DNA from: Anseranas semipalmata
Lineage: Eukaryota; Chordata; Aves; Anseriformes; Anseranatidae
DNA: 64,000 nt
Reading direction: 5' to 3'
Assembly: GCA_013399115.1 (NCBI GenBank)
Contig: VXAA01000606.1
Span: 647,592-711,591, forward strand
Shown here: positions 24,516-36,693 of the stretch, one piece after another
Numbering within the stretch: the stretch's first letter is position 1
How the letters are laid out: the number at the start of each line of letters is the position of its first letter
The notes under the pieces: generated by a model
What the model was told of the DNA's origin: nothing
The model's database searches: none
What the model saw: the letters and a program-made list of their open reading frames with translations, nothing else
Translations under genes and position numbers: made by a program

Positions 24516-26283
24516 GAAAGAAACAAAGAATAGGGGCTTGAAAAGTCATAGAAAACTGATTTACTAATCAGCCAATCTGTACCCTTCCAAGCTCTGTCAA
24601 GTACATGTAAGTTACCATTCTTAAATCCCATTTAAAAATAGGTTGACTTAGTTACATGTGGCATGATTTTTATTGACATTTCTATTCAGCCTGCATTTTG
24701 GACCTCAGAAAATATGCCTAAGTATACATAATGTTACTTGCTGATGTAACTACCTGGCTGTACACATCTATCAGGTTCTTAGCCATTTCCACTTATTAGT
24801 AATAAGGATATTTTTTTCATTTTTTAATCTGCACATTGCACATGCACTTAATTTTACATGAAAAATCACATGCGTAATTAGGCATAGTTGCAATGAAACA
24901 TTCACATTCAAAAACCTCCTGCCCAAACCCACACAGTAAGTCAGCTGCATATTTGATACCAAGGTTTTCTAACAGAAGTGATACGTGGCAGTCCGTTGTC
25001 CGTTACTTTTGAGTCTCCTCTGTTAAATGCCCTGCTACAGTTAGAAACTATACGGTAGGAAATTAAAACATGCTGATAGATTGGAAAGTTATTAAGCTTC
25101 CTTACAGTGTTAAACAAGAATTTACAAGAATTCGCTCTCCAGATTTATCAGGGATATATTTACAGTACTTGAGTAAGTGTGAATATTACTCACTGGAGAT
25201 ATTTAGTCACATACTGTATCTCTCTGAAGGGAGACCATATTGCATTAAATGTCTCCACCATGTTCTGTAATTTGAAAGATAAATTCTTGAGTGCTGATTA
25301 GTCATATATTGATACAGAACATCTATTATTTTGGGTCTATAAGAAGATTTTCATCTCTGTAATATTAATTTCTTGGCTATCATCATGGTTTTTCTTAGCA
25401 ACCATCTTTCATTGTAATAACTCAGGCCATCCGATATTGTTAAATTTCCTCATGTACAGTGCCAGAAACGACACTGCAGGTGGGGGAGGTAAATCTTACT
25501 TAAATTAAATGGTTTGGTGTGGGCTTAAAACAAGAGCAGACTGCTAAGGTTTTGTGTGAAGTTTTTCCAGTGACACATTTTGTGGCATTAGGGAAAGAAC
25601 TCAGACTAGTGGGGGTTCCATTTCCATACCTGAAAAACAGAGGTCTCAATGTATCTTCCCAGTGACATGGTGAGATGCTGTCTTTATTCCCAAATTATTA
25701 TGTAATATATTAGTTAAAATAGGGCCCAGAAGCTAACATCAAAAAAAAGTATTTATCAGCTCAACTCTCACTGAACTCAACTGACTCCCCTGGGGTATAT
25801 GTGAAAAAAAATAGTTAGGTCCTCTGTCTTGGGCGTGTATTCTCGTAGGCCTAGCTATGAAATGTGGGCAGCTATGGTGACCACAATGAAATCTTAATTT
25901 AACAAAAAAACAGGTAAAAGAATTTTGATTGTTTTCTAGGTAGTAAGAAATATCAGCTGTATCTGATACGCATGGGCTGTACTTGATGCTCAAAGCCAAA
26001 ATAATGTCCTGTAGCTGGAAGTTGAAGGCAAGAGCAATTTTTAAGCATTGATTTTTGACTAACCGTTGGTGTAGCAGTAGATTTTTCTGTCTTTAAATCA
26101 CAGTTGGGAATGGTATTCTCAAAATACTGTGGTTGAGTAAGAATCAAAGTTCCATGGAAAGTTACTTTTTACAATGCAATATTGTTCCTATACATTAGAG
26201 AAATATCAGTTCTCCTCTTCTGTCTCCAGCCCACTTATCGGGAAAGAAATTGCCATGTTTTCAGATTTTCTCCCTCTTCCCGT

Positions 26284-26297
26284 CCCCCCCCCCCCCC
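26284..26297 (+). repeat. C14 homopolymer
   Basis: Fourteen consecutive C inside a longer pyrimidine tract (about 26266-26306). Pure C/G runs of this length are much rarer than A/T runs. Confidence 0.93.
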
Positions 26298-26927
26298 TTC
26301 CCCTTAAAAAGCAAACAAACAACCCCCCATAAAATAGCTCTGCCCACTAACAACGAAAGTCCACCCGGGAACCCTAATTTACTTCTCTCCAATTTAAAGG
26401 TTGTGTAAGTGTTTAGGGATGAGGAAGATTTATTTTTTCTGGAGAACAGATGCAGCAAAAGCATCCACTGCCAGATGCCCCAGTACTGCCCTCCTAACAT
26501 CTCTCAGCTGTGAGACAGGAGTCAGACCAAGGGAAGACACATCATTGCTCTGCCTTTTCAGTCCTCGTCTCTCTGAGGTGGTAGTGATCACCGTGAACTA
26601 GGCAGCTAAATGTTTTGTGATCAGCTGTGTTAGAGAAACCGCTCTAACACCAGCAATTAATTTCTCCTATTGGGCCATCAGGGACTTCAAACAGTTCATG
26701 AGCACAACAAAATAAATGGCAAGACTCCCATTTTCTTCCAAGAACTTTCTTGGGCAGAAATCGGGTTTTAAGGGAACAAGAGATCATACTGTCTGACTTG
26801 CTATATAATCCTGGAAAGAGGCCTCTCCTAGGATGGCCAGCTTGTGAATCAAGGCCACGGTGCTTTTCTTTAGTATGTCCTGTAGAAAGGTATTAATTTC
26901 TTTGAGTTGAATGCTCAGAATCCTTAT

Positions 26928-27060
26928 GAAAAGAAAAGAAACAGAAAAGGAAACAGAAAAAGGAAAAGGAAAAAGAGAAAAAGAAGAAGAAAAGGAAAAG
27001 AAAAGAAAGAAAGAAAAAGAGAAAAAAGGGGAAAAAAGAAGAGAAAGAAGAAGAAAAAAA
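26928..27060 (+). repeat. Long polypurine (GA/GAAA) tract
   Basis: All 133 bases are A or G except for single C at 26942 and 26954, so 26955-27060 is an unbroken 106-base purine run. It mixes GAAA, GGAAAA and GAAGAA units without a strict period. Mirror-like purine tracts of this kind can adopt triplex (H-DNA) structure; here that is inference. Confidence 0.95.
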
Positions 27061-27470
27061 TGCATTAAATTCAGCTGGTTATAAACCTGCCATAATTTCA
27101 CACACAAATCCTAGACTTTCCTCCCTTACCTCGATCAAACCCCTGCTCCATTTTACCTCACAAAATGTTATCACAACTGAGTTGAGCTGGCTGCACACTT
27201 ATGACCCTTGGAGCACTCAGACCAGTATGAGACAAACCAGCTGTGCCAAATCCCAAACTGAAGCCTTGCCATGAGGTTCATCTGGTTTAGATCAAAGGGT
27301 TATAGGGCGGCTCTCATCGGGAAGTGCTGGGAAAAGGAGACCTTAAACCTTTTGATTCCCACAGTCCCTCAACCTCCAGATAAATTAAAATATTTAATCA
27401 AAATCCAGTGGCAGTGATCTTGTTTGTACAAATTCTTTATTATCCTGTGCATTTTAACCACAATCTGCCT

Positions 27471-27720
27471 GGTTCCTAATGTGACCTAAAGAACCAGTCG
27501 GCATTTATTACAAATGCAAGGCAGTAAGCTTCTGGCTCAGCAATTAATCACTGACATGGAGGAATTTCTTCTCTCCAGGTGGGGAACCCATCCAAAAACT
27601 AAGAAAAATAATCGGGCTAATTAATTCTTATCTGCAAAGAGCAATTAGATAAATGACCTAAAAACAGGCCTGTCACCCCTAGTGAGGTGCTCAGCTTCTA
27701 AATAGAATAATGTCTCTTTG
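27471..27720. promoter_or_regulatory. Candidate conserved noncoding element
   Basis: Unique, repeat-free sequence with clustered motifs: TAATTAATT at 27618-27626, a GATA-type TTATCT at 27628-27633 and CAATTAG at 27642-27648. There is no coding pattern. Homeodomain and GATA cores this close together are typical of vertebrate enhancers, but such motifs are common by chance in AT-rich DNA, so this is a guess until aligned to other species. Confidence 0.25.
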
Positions 27721-28983
27721 CCAGGCCATCTCTGCAGTGAAATGGAGATCACAGAGAGGAAGGGGAAAAGACTGCATGTGGGGAGGGAATGGACTGATAG
27801 GGGAGTAGGTTAATTAGAGCTGAGACCAGCCATTGATATAAAAAAAATTAAACCAAAGCTCTGCACTCGGGTATGTTTGATATGATCCCATCACCTTCAC
27901 AGCTATGCCTTTGTGTATCTGGAGGTACTAAAGAGAGTGAAGTCGTGTCTCCAAGCTACTTTTGAAGAGGAAAACCACTCACCAGACTTGTCCACCATTG
28001 CGTTGCATTTCGCCCTGGTGAGTAGCATCCCTGACACTGCAGCCTATTAACTTTGAACCATGCCACTCCAGCATGGAGCAGTGGTGCCGAAGTGAGATGC
28101 AGACTCATGTGTTTCAATTAGTTTGCTCTGCCAGTCTTTTTTCAGTTTTAGTCAGGGAAAGTGCAATGCATAAAGCTTCATGAGTGAGCCAAATATAATC
28201 CAAGCAGCACAAGCAAGAAGGTGAGAAAAGCATCTGCACATCAGACCTTTGGTAAGCTGCGTATCACCACAAAAGTCTTGCTGTCCTTTCAGACATCTCA
28301 TAGTCCATCAAAAGCCAGAAGGGGTGATAGAAAGAGGGGAGAAAGGCCTTTGGGGCAGTCTAATATTCAGAATAACATTGATTTTGCAACCCCTCTGGGT
28401 TAGAAGGTTTTCTTTTTGAGAGGCTCCAAGCAAGAATGAGAAGCATCCTTATTTGTGTATAAGAAGCCATCTTCTGAGAAGATGTCTCTCCCATGCTAAC
28501 ATGTCTTCCTTGCTCAGTGTACAACAAGGTATCATTTCCCTGATCCTGCTGTTCTGCCTGCTTATATCAAGACACCATGCCATTTCCGATGGTAGGGGAC
28601 AAAGGGAGACACTGAAGTAATTGATTCAAGCTTATCTAAGTATTTACAGAAATAAGCCTAAATGACTAGACATAAAATACTACAGCAGTCAGATTAAGAC
28701 AATCCACTCCAGTTATAGTTAATCAGGGCTTTAGCCTCCAAGGAGCTGATTTGAGACTAATAAAGTGTTTTCCAGCTCCCAACCCCCATGTCAATCACAT
28801 TCCTCCTTCCTCAGAGCCATTAGCACATTACCAAATACAAATGTAAATAACAAGTCTGCAGGTAGTTCATAGATTTGCTCTGTTACTGTTTCCAAGATCC
28901 AAAGCCTCTTACAATGAAAAAAATCACTATCCCAAAAGTTACAGATGTTGGAAAGAGACCTTTGTCTCTCTGAAAACTTGTGC

Positions 28984-29013
28984 AACCAAGGTTCCTATAA
29001 CCAAGGTTCCTAT
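28984..29013 (+). repeat. Exact 15-bp tandem duplication
   Basis: The unit aaccaaggttcctat occurs twice back to back (28984-28998 and 28999-29013) with no mismatch, which suggests a recent event. Confidence 0.95.
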
Positions 29014-29882
29014 AATTTATACAAGCAGATGCCTGCATATATGCTTTACTCAAAGCTGTCATGGTTCCTATGTTGAAGCACTTAACAATAAATTATAAGG
29101 GCTAATGGATTAGATCAAGATGCATGAAAACACTGTATTTATTCTTAAGAATAATACTTCACCTACAAAAAAATAAAAAAAAAATAAAAATCTGTGAGTG
29201 TTTGGAGAAGAGAGGAGATACATATTCCAGATAAGTACTTTGCTGCTTATATTGGCTGAAATGCGGCGGCACAACAAAAGCAACCATCTGTGTTTAAACA
29301 CAAAGGAAGAGACAAGCAAGTCTGTGTCAGTTTGGATTTGTATTTCTCCTCAGTGATGTTAACATGAGGTTTAAGGCAAACCAGAATCTACAGGATGCCT
29401 AAGGATCCTTTTGTAAGACACATGCTTGTGTTGAAGATGGACAGCTCAGACCCAGGCTTAAACTTTCACAGGATTGGGAATGTTCTGGGGAGAAAGCTTC
29501 TCTTTCTGCTTGCTGCAGAAGTAGGGTTCATTGCTGAGCTTCTGTCTACTTTGTAAACCTTACCAGAGTTCAAAGTGTTTGGATGAATAAGTTTGAGGTA
29601 GGACTTTTTCTTGGATATATCAAAATGGACAAGAGTGCAGGCATGGGCTGTTGAGGATGGCAAATTGGAAGATTGCTCTGATAAATACACTCTCTCAATA
29701 TATTTTTTTTATAAGATACAGGAAAGTTCTTGAGAAGTTTATATTTCAATAAGAATGCAGCCCAGAGAGGTTACTTGCTAATAATGCTGGACCATAAAGA
29801 TTCTGAGAGAAACTGAAAACAGCAATGGAAAGTCAAAAATGAACTATGAAGTTTGCAGGCAGGTTAGCATTTTCAGATAACA

Positions 29883-29895
29883 TTTTTTTTTTTTT
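29883..29895 (+). repeat. T13 homopolymer
   Basis: Thirteen consecutive T followed by CCAAG. Confidence 0.93.
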
Positions 29896-31129
29896 CCAAG
29901 AAATACCAGTGGCACATTTTTCAAAGTTCCCAATAAAAGGATTGAATTATGCAAATCAACAACAAAATGCCAAAAGTAATTTCACTAATAATGTAATTGA
30001 ATTTAACAAAGAAAAATTCAAAAGGGAGAAGTCCCCCCCACTGCACTTTTTCGGCCAAAGTTCTTCCCTTCTATTTCTGAGCCTACTCTAACATTCACAA
30101 GAAATGTCAAGCCAAGACCCATTCCTAACATACCTAAAATACATCGACTGCAAAATATTGGTAATATTCATGCCCACAGTAGATGTTTAGAGCTGCTTGG
30201 AACAGAAAATAATAGGGGCAGCTGGTATGTAAGGGTTAGTCTCCACTCCTGTGCAAATGTCTGCAAGGGTGCAATTTCCTTCAAGTTCAGTACAATGATT
30301 TGAAGTTAAGAGAAATAACTTTTTTTTTCTTGCAACCAAGTCACTTATGTTTAATTTATACAGAAGTAGGTACGTCCTCCTTCAGCACCAGAGCATTGGG
30401 GTGTTTTTAATGAATAACTTATAAGAAACAGTCACCTGCTAACAGATCAGTCTCTCTTTTGTTTCATTCCAGTTTCATTAGTAAAGAAAAAAGGCCTTTG
30501 ATTGGATTAATGGAAATAAAACCACAGGGGCTAAATTATAAAGTATCCAGTGGTTATTTCTAGTAGCTGCTACTTGCAACTGGGGCCATGTTTTTTATCA
30601 TCTCAGGCTCAAAGCTTTGGTATATAAATATCTCTGACTTAGACTGGAACATGGAAAAGGTTTTGCTTTAGCAGAAACAGCATTTCATCTTTCTCTCCTC
30701 AGTGATTCAGCTGAACAACCTCTGTTTTTATGGTATCACCCCTACTGGATCGCTGAGCTGCTGGGAGCGCTCTCTGCAGAAACTTCTGAGTGGACTCGCT
30801 GGGGTTGTTTGCTTTCCTTTCTCCACAGCTTTCTCCTCCTCATATCCCTTCACCATGACCACCGTCCAGCAAGGATTTATTTTTATTTATGTATTTATTT
30901 CTTTTCGTTGAAACTGCAATATCTGGAGGTGGCTACAGGCAGGATGCAGAGCCTTATGCTCGGCCTAACTTATATAAACAGTGTCCTGGGTGACAGCCTT
31001 TCCTAGCCCATCTGCAGCTGCCAGGGATCCATTATTTTTCTGGTCCCTGGGGAGAAAAAGTTCTTGAGCATCATTACTCCTAGGCAAATGTAACTGACTC
31101 TACCATGCACCCTAATTTGCTTGCCATAA

Positions 31130-31360
31130 TTATAGGTCGCTCACCCCCCTTTGCTATTTATAAACCCTTTTTATTTATTTTAGTACTTATCAATAATGAA
31201 TGGAGGCTAGTGAATCATGGAGCTGTAATATTTAAATATTATGAAAATGCTAATAGCAAGGTATCATAGGCAGCAGCACCCAGGTCTTATCAGCTGGTCA
31301 GATGCTCTATTAAGCAGCCAGTGAGGAGTTCAAGCAAATTGGTTATGTTAATGTCCTGTA
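31130..31360. promoter_or_regulatory. Candidate conserved noncoding element
   Basis: Unique sequence carrying a MEF2-like CTATTTATAA (31154-31163) and a perfect 16-bp AT palindrome taatatttaaatatta (31226-31241). No open frame and no repeat signature. Regulatory function is inferred only. Confidence 0.22.
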
Positions 31361-31820
31361 GTACTTGGGGAAGATGAGGAGTTAGCAATTAATTTTTTTC
31401 TTCTTCTTCTTCCCAGGCTGCAAGCCGACAGGACAAATTTATATTCCTCCTATTCTGTGGGACCCCAGCTCAGAAGGGGGGCAAGGTGGAAATGCAAGCA
31501 TCTACCGAGAGCTTTCTGAGATCTAATTGAATGGTGCAACTGCAAAACTGGTGGGAGGCCAAGGGGGTGAGCAAGGAATAAGTAAATAAATATATAAATA
31601 AGCAAGCAGACCCCACAACAATGGGAATGCAGCATTCTTCCCCATTCATTCAGCTGACAGTGCTTTTGCAACTTAAACCTGTTTTATTAATTATGTTTGA
31701 CATTTCCTTAATTAGTTTCATTTACATCCCATCAGCCCCTACCAGACGATTGCCCCATACATCATTTCACCAGAGGACTGAGATGCCTACAGAATTACAA
31801 AAACACCTCCCCCCTCCCCC

Positions 31821-31821
31821 N
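31821..31821. other. Single ambiguous base in a C-rich run
   Basis: One N ends a run of mostly C (31808-31820). It is probably an unresolved homopolymer length. It lies within a meaningless short open frame. Confidence 0.95.
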
Positions 31822-32329
31822 CAGTCCTCAATAACTCATCAAGGTATACTTCATGGATTTTGAGAATGAGTCCTTTCACCAGCTATGTTTCTTAAAACAT
31901 ATACAGATATTTTGTCATCTTTTTAAAAGGATTATGACGTTTTCAAATGAACATGATGCTGGACTAAATTTCTGTTTTGGTTCCAGGCACACAGTTTGCT
32001 TTGTTTTTCAGCTGCTATGTATCTTGACAGTGACAAAATACGGACTTTACTGAAGGATCCATTTATATGGACCCTGTCCTAGCTCCACTGAGCTCTGCTA
32101 CCCTGCCCCAGTGCTTCCCTCATATAACTCTGCATACTCACAGTAGCTTCTTTTAATTTATAGACACGTTCCTGTTGTCCCCATAGTTGCTATGCAGTTT
32201 TCCACGTATTGATTAATTTCCACAGAAGCCATATGACAGATTTTTTGACAACTTTAGTAAGAATAAAAAGATTGGTTGGTTGTTTCATACCATTACTCCG
32301 ACTTACCCTTTTGTGCCTTTGTCCTGCCT

Positions 32330-32670
32330 CTCCATCCAACCCTTCCACGAGCTGATGTATGCGCCTGCTTTTACTTCGCACCTTGAGTAGTCAGAGATAA
32401 CGCTACCGTCGGAGGCTATTTTTAAAGTATATAATGTTTACAGACTGAGCTGTGTCTATTGTGCACTACTGTAAAGAATGGTGAAACCAGAGTTCTGTGC
32501 TTTCCGGTGGGGGTGCTCAGAGATCTCCAGGCTAATGTAGATCTGAGGTGGTAAGAAGGACCAAGTCTCATGCGGAAGCAGCCAGCCCTGCGCGCCAAAC
32601 CCGAGAGCCTGGACCTGGTGCACGCTTCGGCTGTCAAATGTCTGGTGCCAAACCCGGCTCTTCTGTCCTG
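32330..32670. promoter_or_regulatory. Small CpG-containing patch
   Basis: CpG becomes locally frequent compared with the surrounding kilobases, for example gcgcgcc near 32590-32597, cttcgg, ccgagag and accgtcggagg. It is too short and too modest in GC for a classic CpG island. It may be a small unmethylated element, an old exon or simply a local fluctuation. Confidence 0.3.
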
Positions 32671-34007
32671 CACTCAGCACAACATGACTGACTGTTCCTG
32701 ACTGGGGTAAAGTGACAACCTGTTTTTACTAATCCCAGAATGTGCTACCAGGAGCTGTCATTTCAGAGTCATCACACTCTCTGTTGATATCAGTGAAGTT
32801 AATCATGCAGAAGGAAAAAGCTTATATTAAAGCAGATAATTATTTCCCAGTTCCTTAATAACACATGCAGGGGAAAGTGATTCTCATTGTCTTGGCAAAC
32901 TATGATATTTCAGCACATTTTCTGCTTAATATTGATATTGAGACATCCTTTCTCCTTTACGCTTCCAAAGCGTAGAGAAAGGTTTCTTTCCTGTGGACTG
33001 CTGTCCTTCAGATATGGAGCCCTTATGCATTTTATAACATTAAAAAAATGGCACTGTGGGAACTTATCAATAGTAAGTAACCTGGTTGTCCTGGTTTCTT
33101 TGGGAAGTTCTTCTAACTAAAAAGATAGCTGAGAAGCAGTTGTCTCTACCCAACAACCTACCCATCCTTGTAAGAGCAGTCCGGAGCTCTGTGTAACAGA
33201 GCACGGGGTAGGGATCTGCCTGCTCAAGTCTTCCCAACAAGTACCAGATGGACTTACAATCCCCAATAAAAGAAATATTCATGCAACATATGGAAATATA
33301 CTAACTAAAAGAAACACACTCAGAGAATTATTGATGTGCTTGCTTTCTCAGTGGGACTTCTTTGCTAGGGCAAAGCCAGCTTCAGTGTCTCTTAACCACA
33401 TTTCTCAGCCCTTTTGGCTCTGAAACCAGGTCATGCAAACCCAGGCAGATATTTCTGTGCATGCAAAAAGATCCAGATGTTACAAATGTTTCTGGTCCTT
33501 TGTCCTGTCCAACCCTCACGTGTCTGGACCTAGCCTGGGTTATGACCAACTGTCTCCTCAACTTAAATTTGCCTAGAAATTTAAGCCTTTGCTTTAATAA
33601 AAATCTCCCAGCCCTTGATCCTCAGAGGAGAGACAGAGGGGAGAAAATGGAGGAATAACTCTCACAGTTCACCTTAGAGGTTATTACATCTGCACTTTGG
33701 GAACTAGCAGACATCAGGGCTGGAGTTCCACAGTTGGACTAGACATAGAGAAAAAATCTTGCAATTTGTTCTGAAACTAGAGAGATTTCATCCTATTTTG
33801 GAAGCCTTCCAGGTAAAAGCCATGTCTGGGACCCTATCCAGATTTTCTGCAAAGCAATGGCTGTTTCATTTCCAGATCATTTCAATCCTCAAGATCAAAG
33901 GGAGCCTGATTTTAAAAGCAGGAATTAAGTACTGGCAAAGAAGAAGGCAGTTTTAACTTTGCTGTAATCATGCACATGATTCGTAGAGGAGTTTAGTCAA
34001 AAAGTTT

Positions 34008-34018
34008 GGGGGGGGGGG
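34008..34018 (+). repeat. G11 homopolymer
   Basis: Eleven consecutive G, flanked by T-rich sequence on both sides. Confidence 0.93.
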
Positions 34019-35022
34019 TTGTTTTGTTGTTTGTCTCTTGCTTCATTCCTTTCCTTGTTCTCTCTTATCTTTGATCCGAGCATTTCCCCAAGACACTGTG
34101 AGAACACGGGTGTGAGAGGAATACGAAACAGATTGCAGGGAAAAGGTTGATAAGAAGCATTCAGTAGTTGCTGGTGTTTTTCTTTTTTCAAGAATGTGGC
34201 TCAGAAGCAGTTCAGAGGAAATTTGGAGAGATGAAGACAGGGGATGAAATACATATCCCTGTGGGATCACAAACAGCCCTGGGTGTTGTTCTGCAGGCTC
34301 TTGCTTCACACAGTGGTTCTTTTTGAGCTAGGTTGGCTGCTTTTTAATAATGTCCTCTTCGGTCGTTGATGCTCTTTCATGGCACGTTAACCTCAAAGGG
34401 TTTAGATCATTTCCCAGCTTTCCTGTTTGGATTCCACTACACTCATATGAACACAACCCCCAAACCCTCCAGTTCATTTATGCATGTTTAAAAACCTCCA
34501 CTGAAATAGTTCAGTAGATTTAACAGGTGCTGCTGGGGCTTTAGATATACCTGAAATAGCATCAAATGGTCAAAAGAAAAAAAAAAATCAAAATATTTTT
34601 CTGTCACATGCTGTCATACATTGTCAGGGACCCTTGTGCTATAGCTGCAGTGAAGTTGAATCTGATTAAAAGATCAGCAAACAAGGCAGGTTGAGGGGAA
34701 TTTGATCTCATCATTGCTATGCCTGGAAATACCTGTCATCTTCTAGGTTGTCCTGCATTGTGACACTCTTTCTTATCCAGTTTGCCAATGGACATTCATG
34801 GTGACATTCTGTGCAAGCAAAAGGGGAAGAAACAAAAAAGACCTGATCCATTCCAATTTTATTTTCAAGTCCTGTATTATTATTCCTCTGAGATCAAGCC
34901 TAAACATAAATACCAATTATCAGAGCTACAGACAAATGAATAATTTGATGTAAAACAATCCTGCTTTATTCAAATGAGAGTAGAGGTGAAATTAGAGCTA
35001 CGCAGGATATTATGTTAAAAAG

Positions 35023-35037
35023 CACACACACACACAC
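35023..35037 (+). repeat. Short (CA)n microsatellite
   Basis: About seven CA repeats followed by AAAAGAAAGAAAG. Confidence 0.88.
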
Positions 35038-35039
35038 AA

Positions 35040-35960
35040 AAAGAAAGAAAGCAAAATGTCTAATTTTAACATAGTGTTGTTATCTGTGATTAATGATTTC
35101 CGTGGGTGTATAACTCTTATGCAAAAATGCCATGTAATCATGTACATATTTGATTAAATAGCTTAATTTGTGTTCATTTAAAAAAAAAATAAAATAAAGC
35201 CAAATAAGCTAGATAATGAGTGGGCGTGTTGTAGGAAAAGCAGATGGGATTTGAGGCACTAGCTGTGTTCAAAGAAAGCCACCAATTTCACTTCAAGAAT
35301 ATTTGCGTATGAAAGCTGATATTTTCTAGAAACATTCATGAGTAGAACACAGAGGGAAATTTTGCCAAATTCCACTGTTTTTAATGAAGGCACACAGGAA
35401 AAAAAAAAAGTTCAGCTAAGCCCGGTTCAATTTGTACTCCTCAGGAAGAACGTCTTTATTTATTTATTTTTCTGTATTTACTGGAAATGTTTTCTTTCTC
35501 TGAGTCAATTATACCTAAAGAATCCTTTTGTTTACTTCTGAGCTTCTGACAACAACCTCCCCTTTCTTTGCCTTCACCTGTGGAATTAAATACTTATTTT
35601 TCATCACACAATAAAAAAAAGACACCTCTCCAGACTAGAAATAATGTGATTTTTTTGTGGGTAAAGCTGTGTAAATCAGTGTCAAATGAATGGACAAAGC
35701 TTTAATGGGGCTAATAAACACATCCCTCTGTAAGGGGAATTTTTATGAAAATGATCAAATAAAGTAATAAAAAAGAAGGGGCTTCCCCTCTGGGTTTATG
35801 AGCTCTCTCGTTACACATCATGTATGACACACTGACTGGCAGAATATATGATGGACTGTCATACATTGCAGAAAGACTTCAATTAGGATGATAAGATGAC
35901 AAGTTCCCATAGTTCATATCTGGGCTGGTTGTGTTTGTTTGTTTGTTTGTTTAACAGGGC
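35040..35960. promoter_or_regulatory. Candidate conserved noncoding block
   Basis: Largely unique AT-rich DNA. It has repeated homeodomain-type cores (gattaatgattt near 35090, ttaatggggctaataaac near 35702-35720) and a palindromic-looking catgtatgacac...tgtcatacat pair (about 35820 and 35858). No coding pattern. A (TTTG)n at 35932-35953 ends it. Regulatory role is inference only; a cross-species alignment would decide. Confidence 0.2.
35932..35953 (+). repeat. (TTTG)n microsatellite
   Basis: Five tandem GTTT/TTTG units. Confidence 0.93.
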
Positions 35961-36598
35961 TCTTACTTTGACCTCTTTCTTTCTAATGTTTGATATGAAA
36001 TTTAAGGGGCCAGTTTAGGTCAGAGGAGACAAAATATTACTTATGTTGGGGGTGGGAGAGAAGGGCCATTTGTTTCTTTGTTTGTTCTTCTATCCATGGG
36101 TAGGATCCTGTAATTCAGTGTCTGACTCATTATTAAAAATAATTAATGCCAACAGTTCAACCTACATGCACAACTCCAGAATAACAAACCAGCAAGTGCA
36201 GCCTGCCGCTCACGACCAACTACAAAAATCACACAACCTACAAGCAAATAAGGAGGCACATCAGACAACATGACACACAAGCCAGCGTCTACAAGTGTCA
36301 CCGTGAATTGCTTTATACTGCCTAGTCCTGCACATAGGATTACAGGGTCAGAAATACCTTTATTTCCACAAGAAAGAAGCTGACTTCAAGCCCATGAAGA
36401 CACACTGGAAGAAGTAGAATACCAACACAATTTGTTGTTAGTTTTGGGATTGTCCAGCTAAAAAGCTGTCTCTTGAGTCTTCAGTGGCTGAAAGGTGCAA
36501 AGTGTTTCGCTTGAGACACGTAGGAAATTCTGCTTGAAGAACGAGTTACATCTGAGATGGATAGCCAGATGGTGCAGTTGGCATTTTGAACCTCAGGG

Positions 36599-36616
36599 AA
36601 AAAAAAAAAAAAAAAA
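36599..36616 (+). repeat. A18 homopolymer
   Basis: Eighteen consecutive A followed by GGTAAAAATT. Confidence 0.95.
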
Positions 36617-36675
36617 GGTAAAAATTATAAGTAGTTAGAACTTTATTGGTGGTTTTGAGATTCTGGGAAAATTCA

Positions 36676-36693
36676 CATATATATATATATATA
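36676..36693 (+). repeat. (AT)n microsatellite
   Basis: About nine AT repeats. Confidence 0.92.

Larger units (their letters stand above)
21919..26927. other. Noncoding stretch with many A-homopolymers
   Basis: No supported coding region. Features are a (TTG)n at 23055-23073, five A-runs at 23353-24515, a C14 run at 26284-26297 and an A/T-rich background. The longest open frames are about 80-107 codons and one of these is just the translation of the polypurine tract on its minus strand. Confidence 0.7.
27061..32329. other. Noncoding stretch with candidate regulatory segments
   Basis: No supported coding region. It contains a 15-bp tandem duplication at 28984-29013, T13 at 29883-29895, an ambiguous base in a C-rich run at 31821 and unique segments near 27.5 and 31.2 kb rich in developmental-factor-type motifs. 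Confidence 0.65.

Noticed and set aside
26784..27107. 107-codon minus-strand frame rich in F, S and L
   Set aside because: It is just the translation of the polypurine tract's complementary strand.
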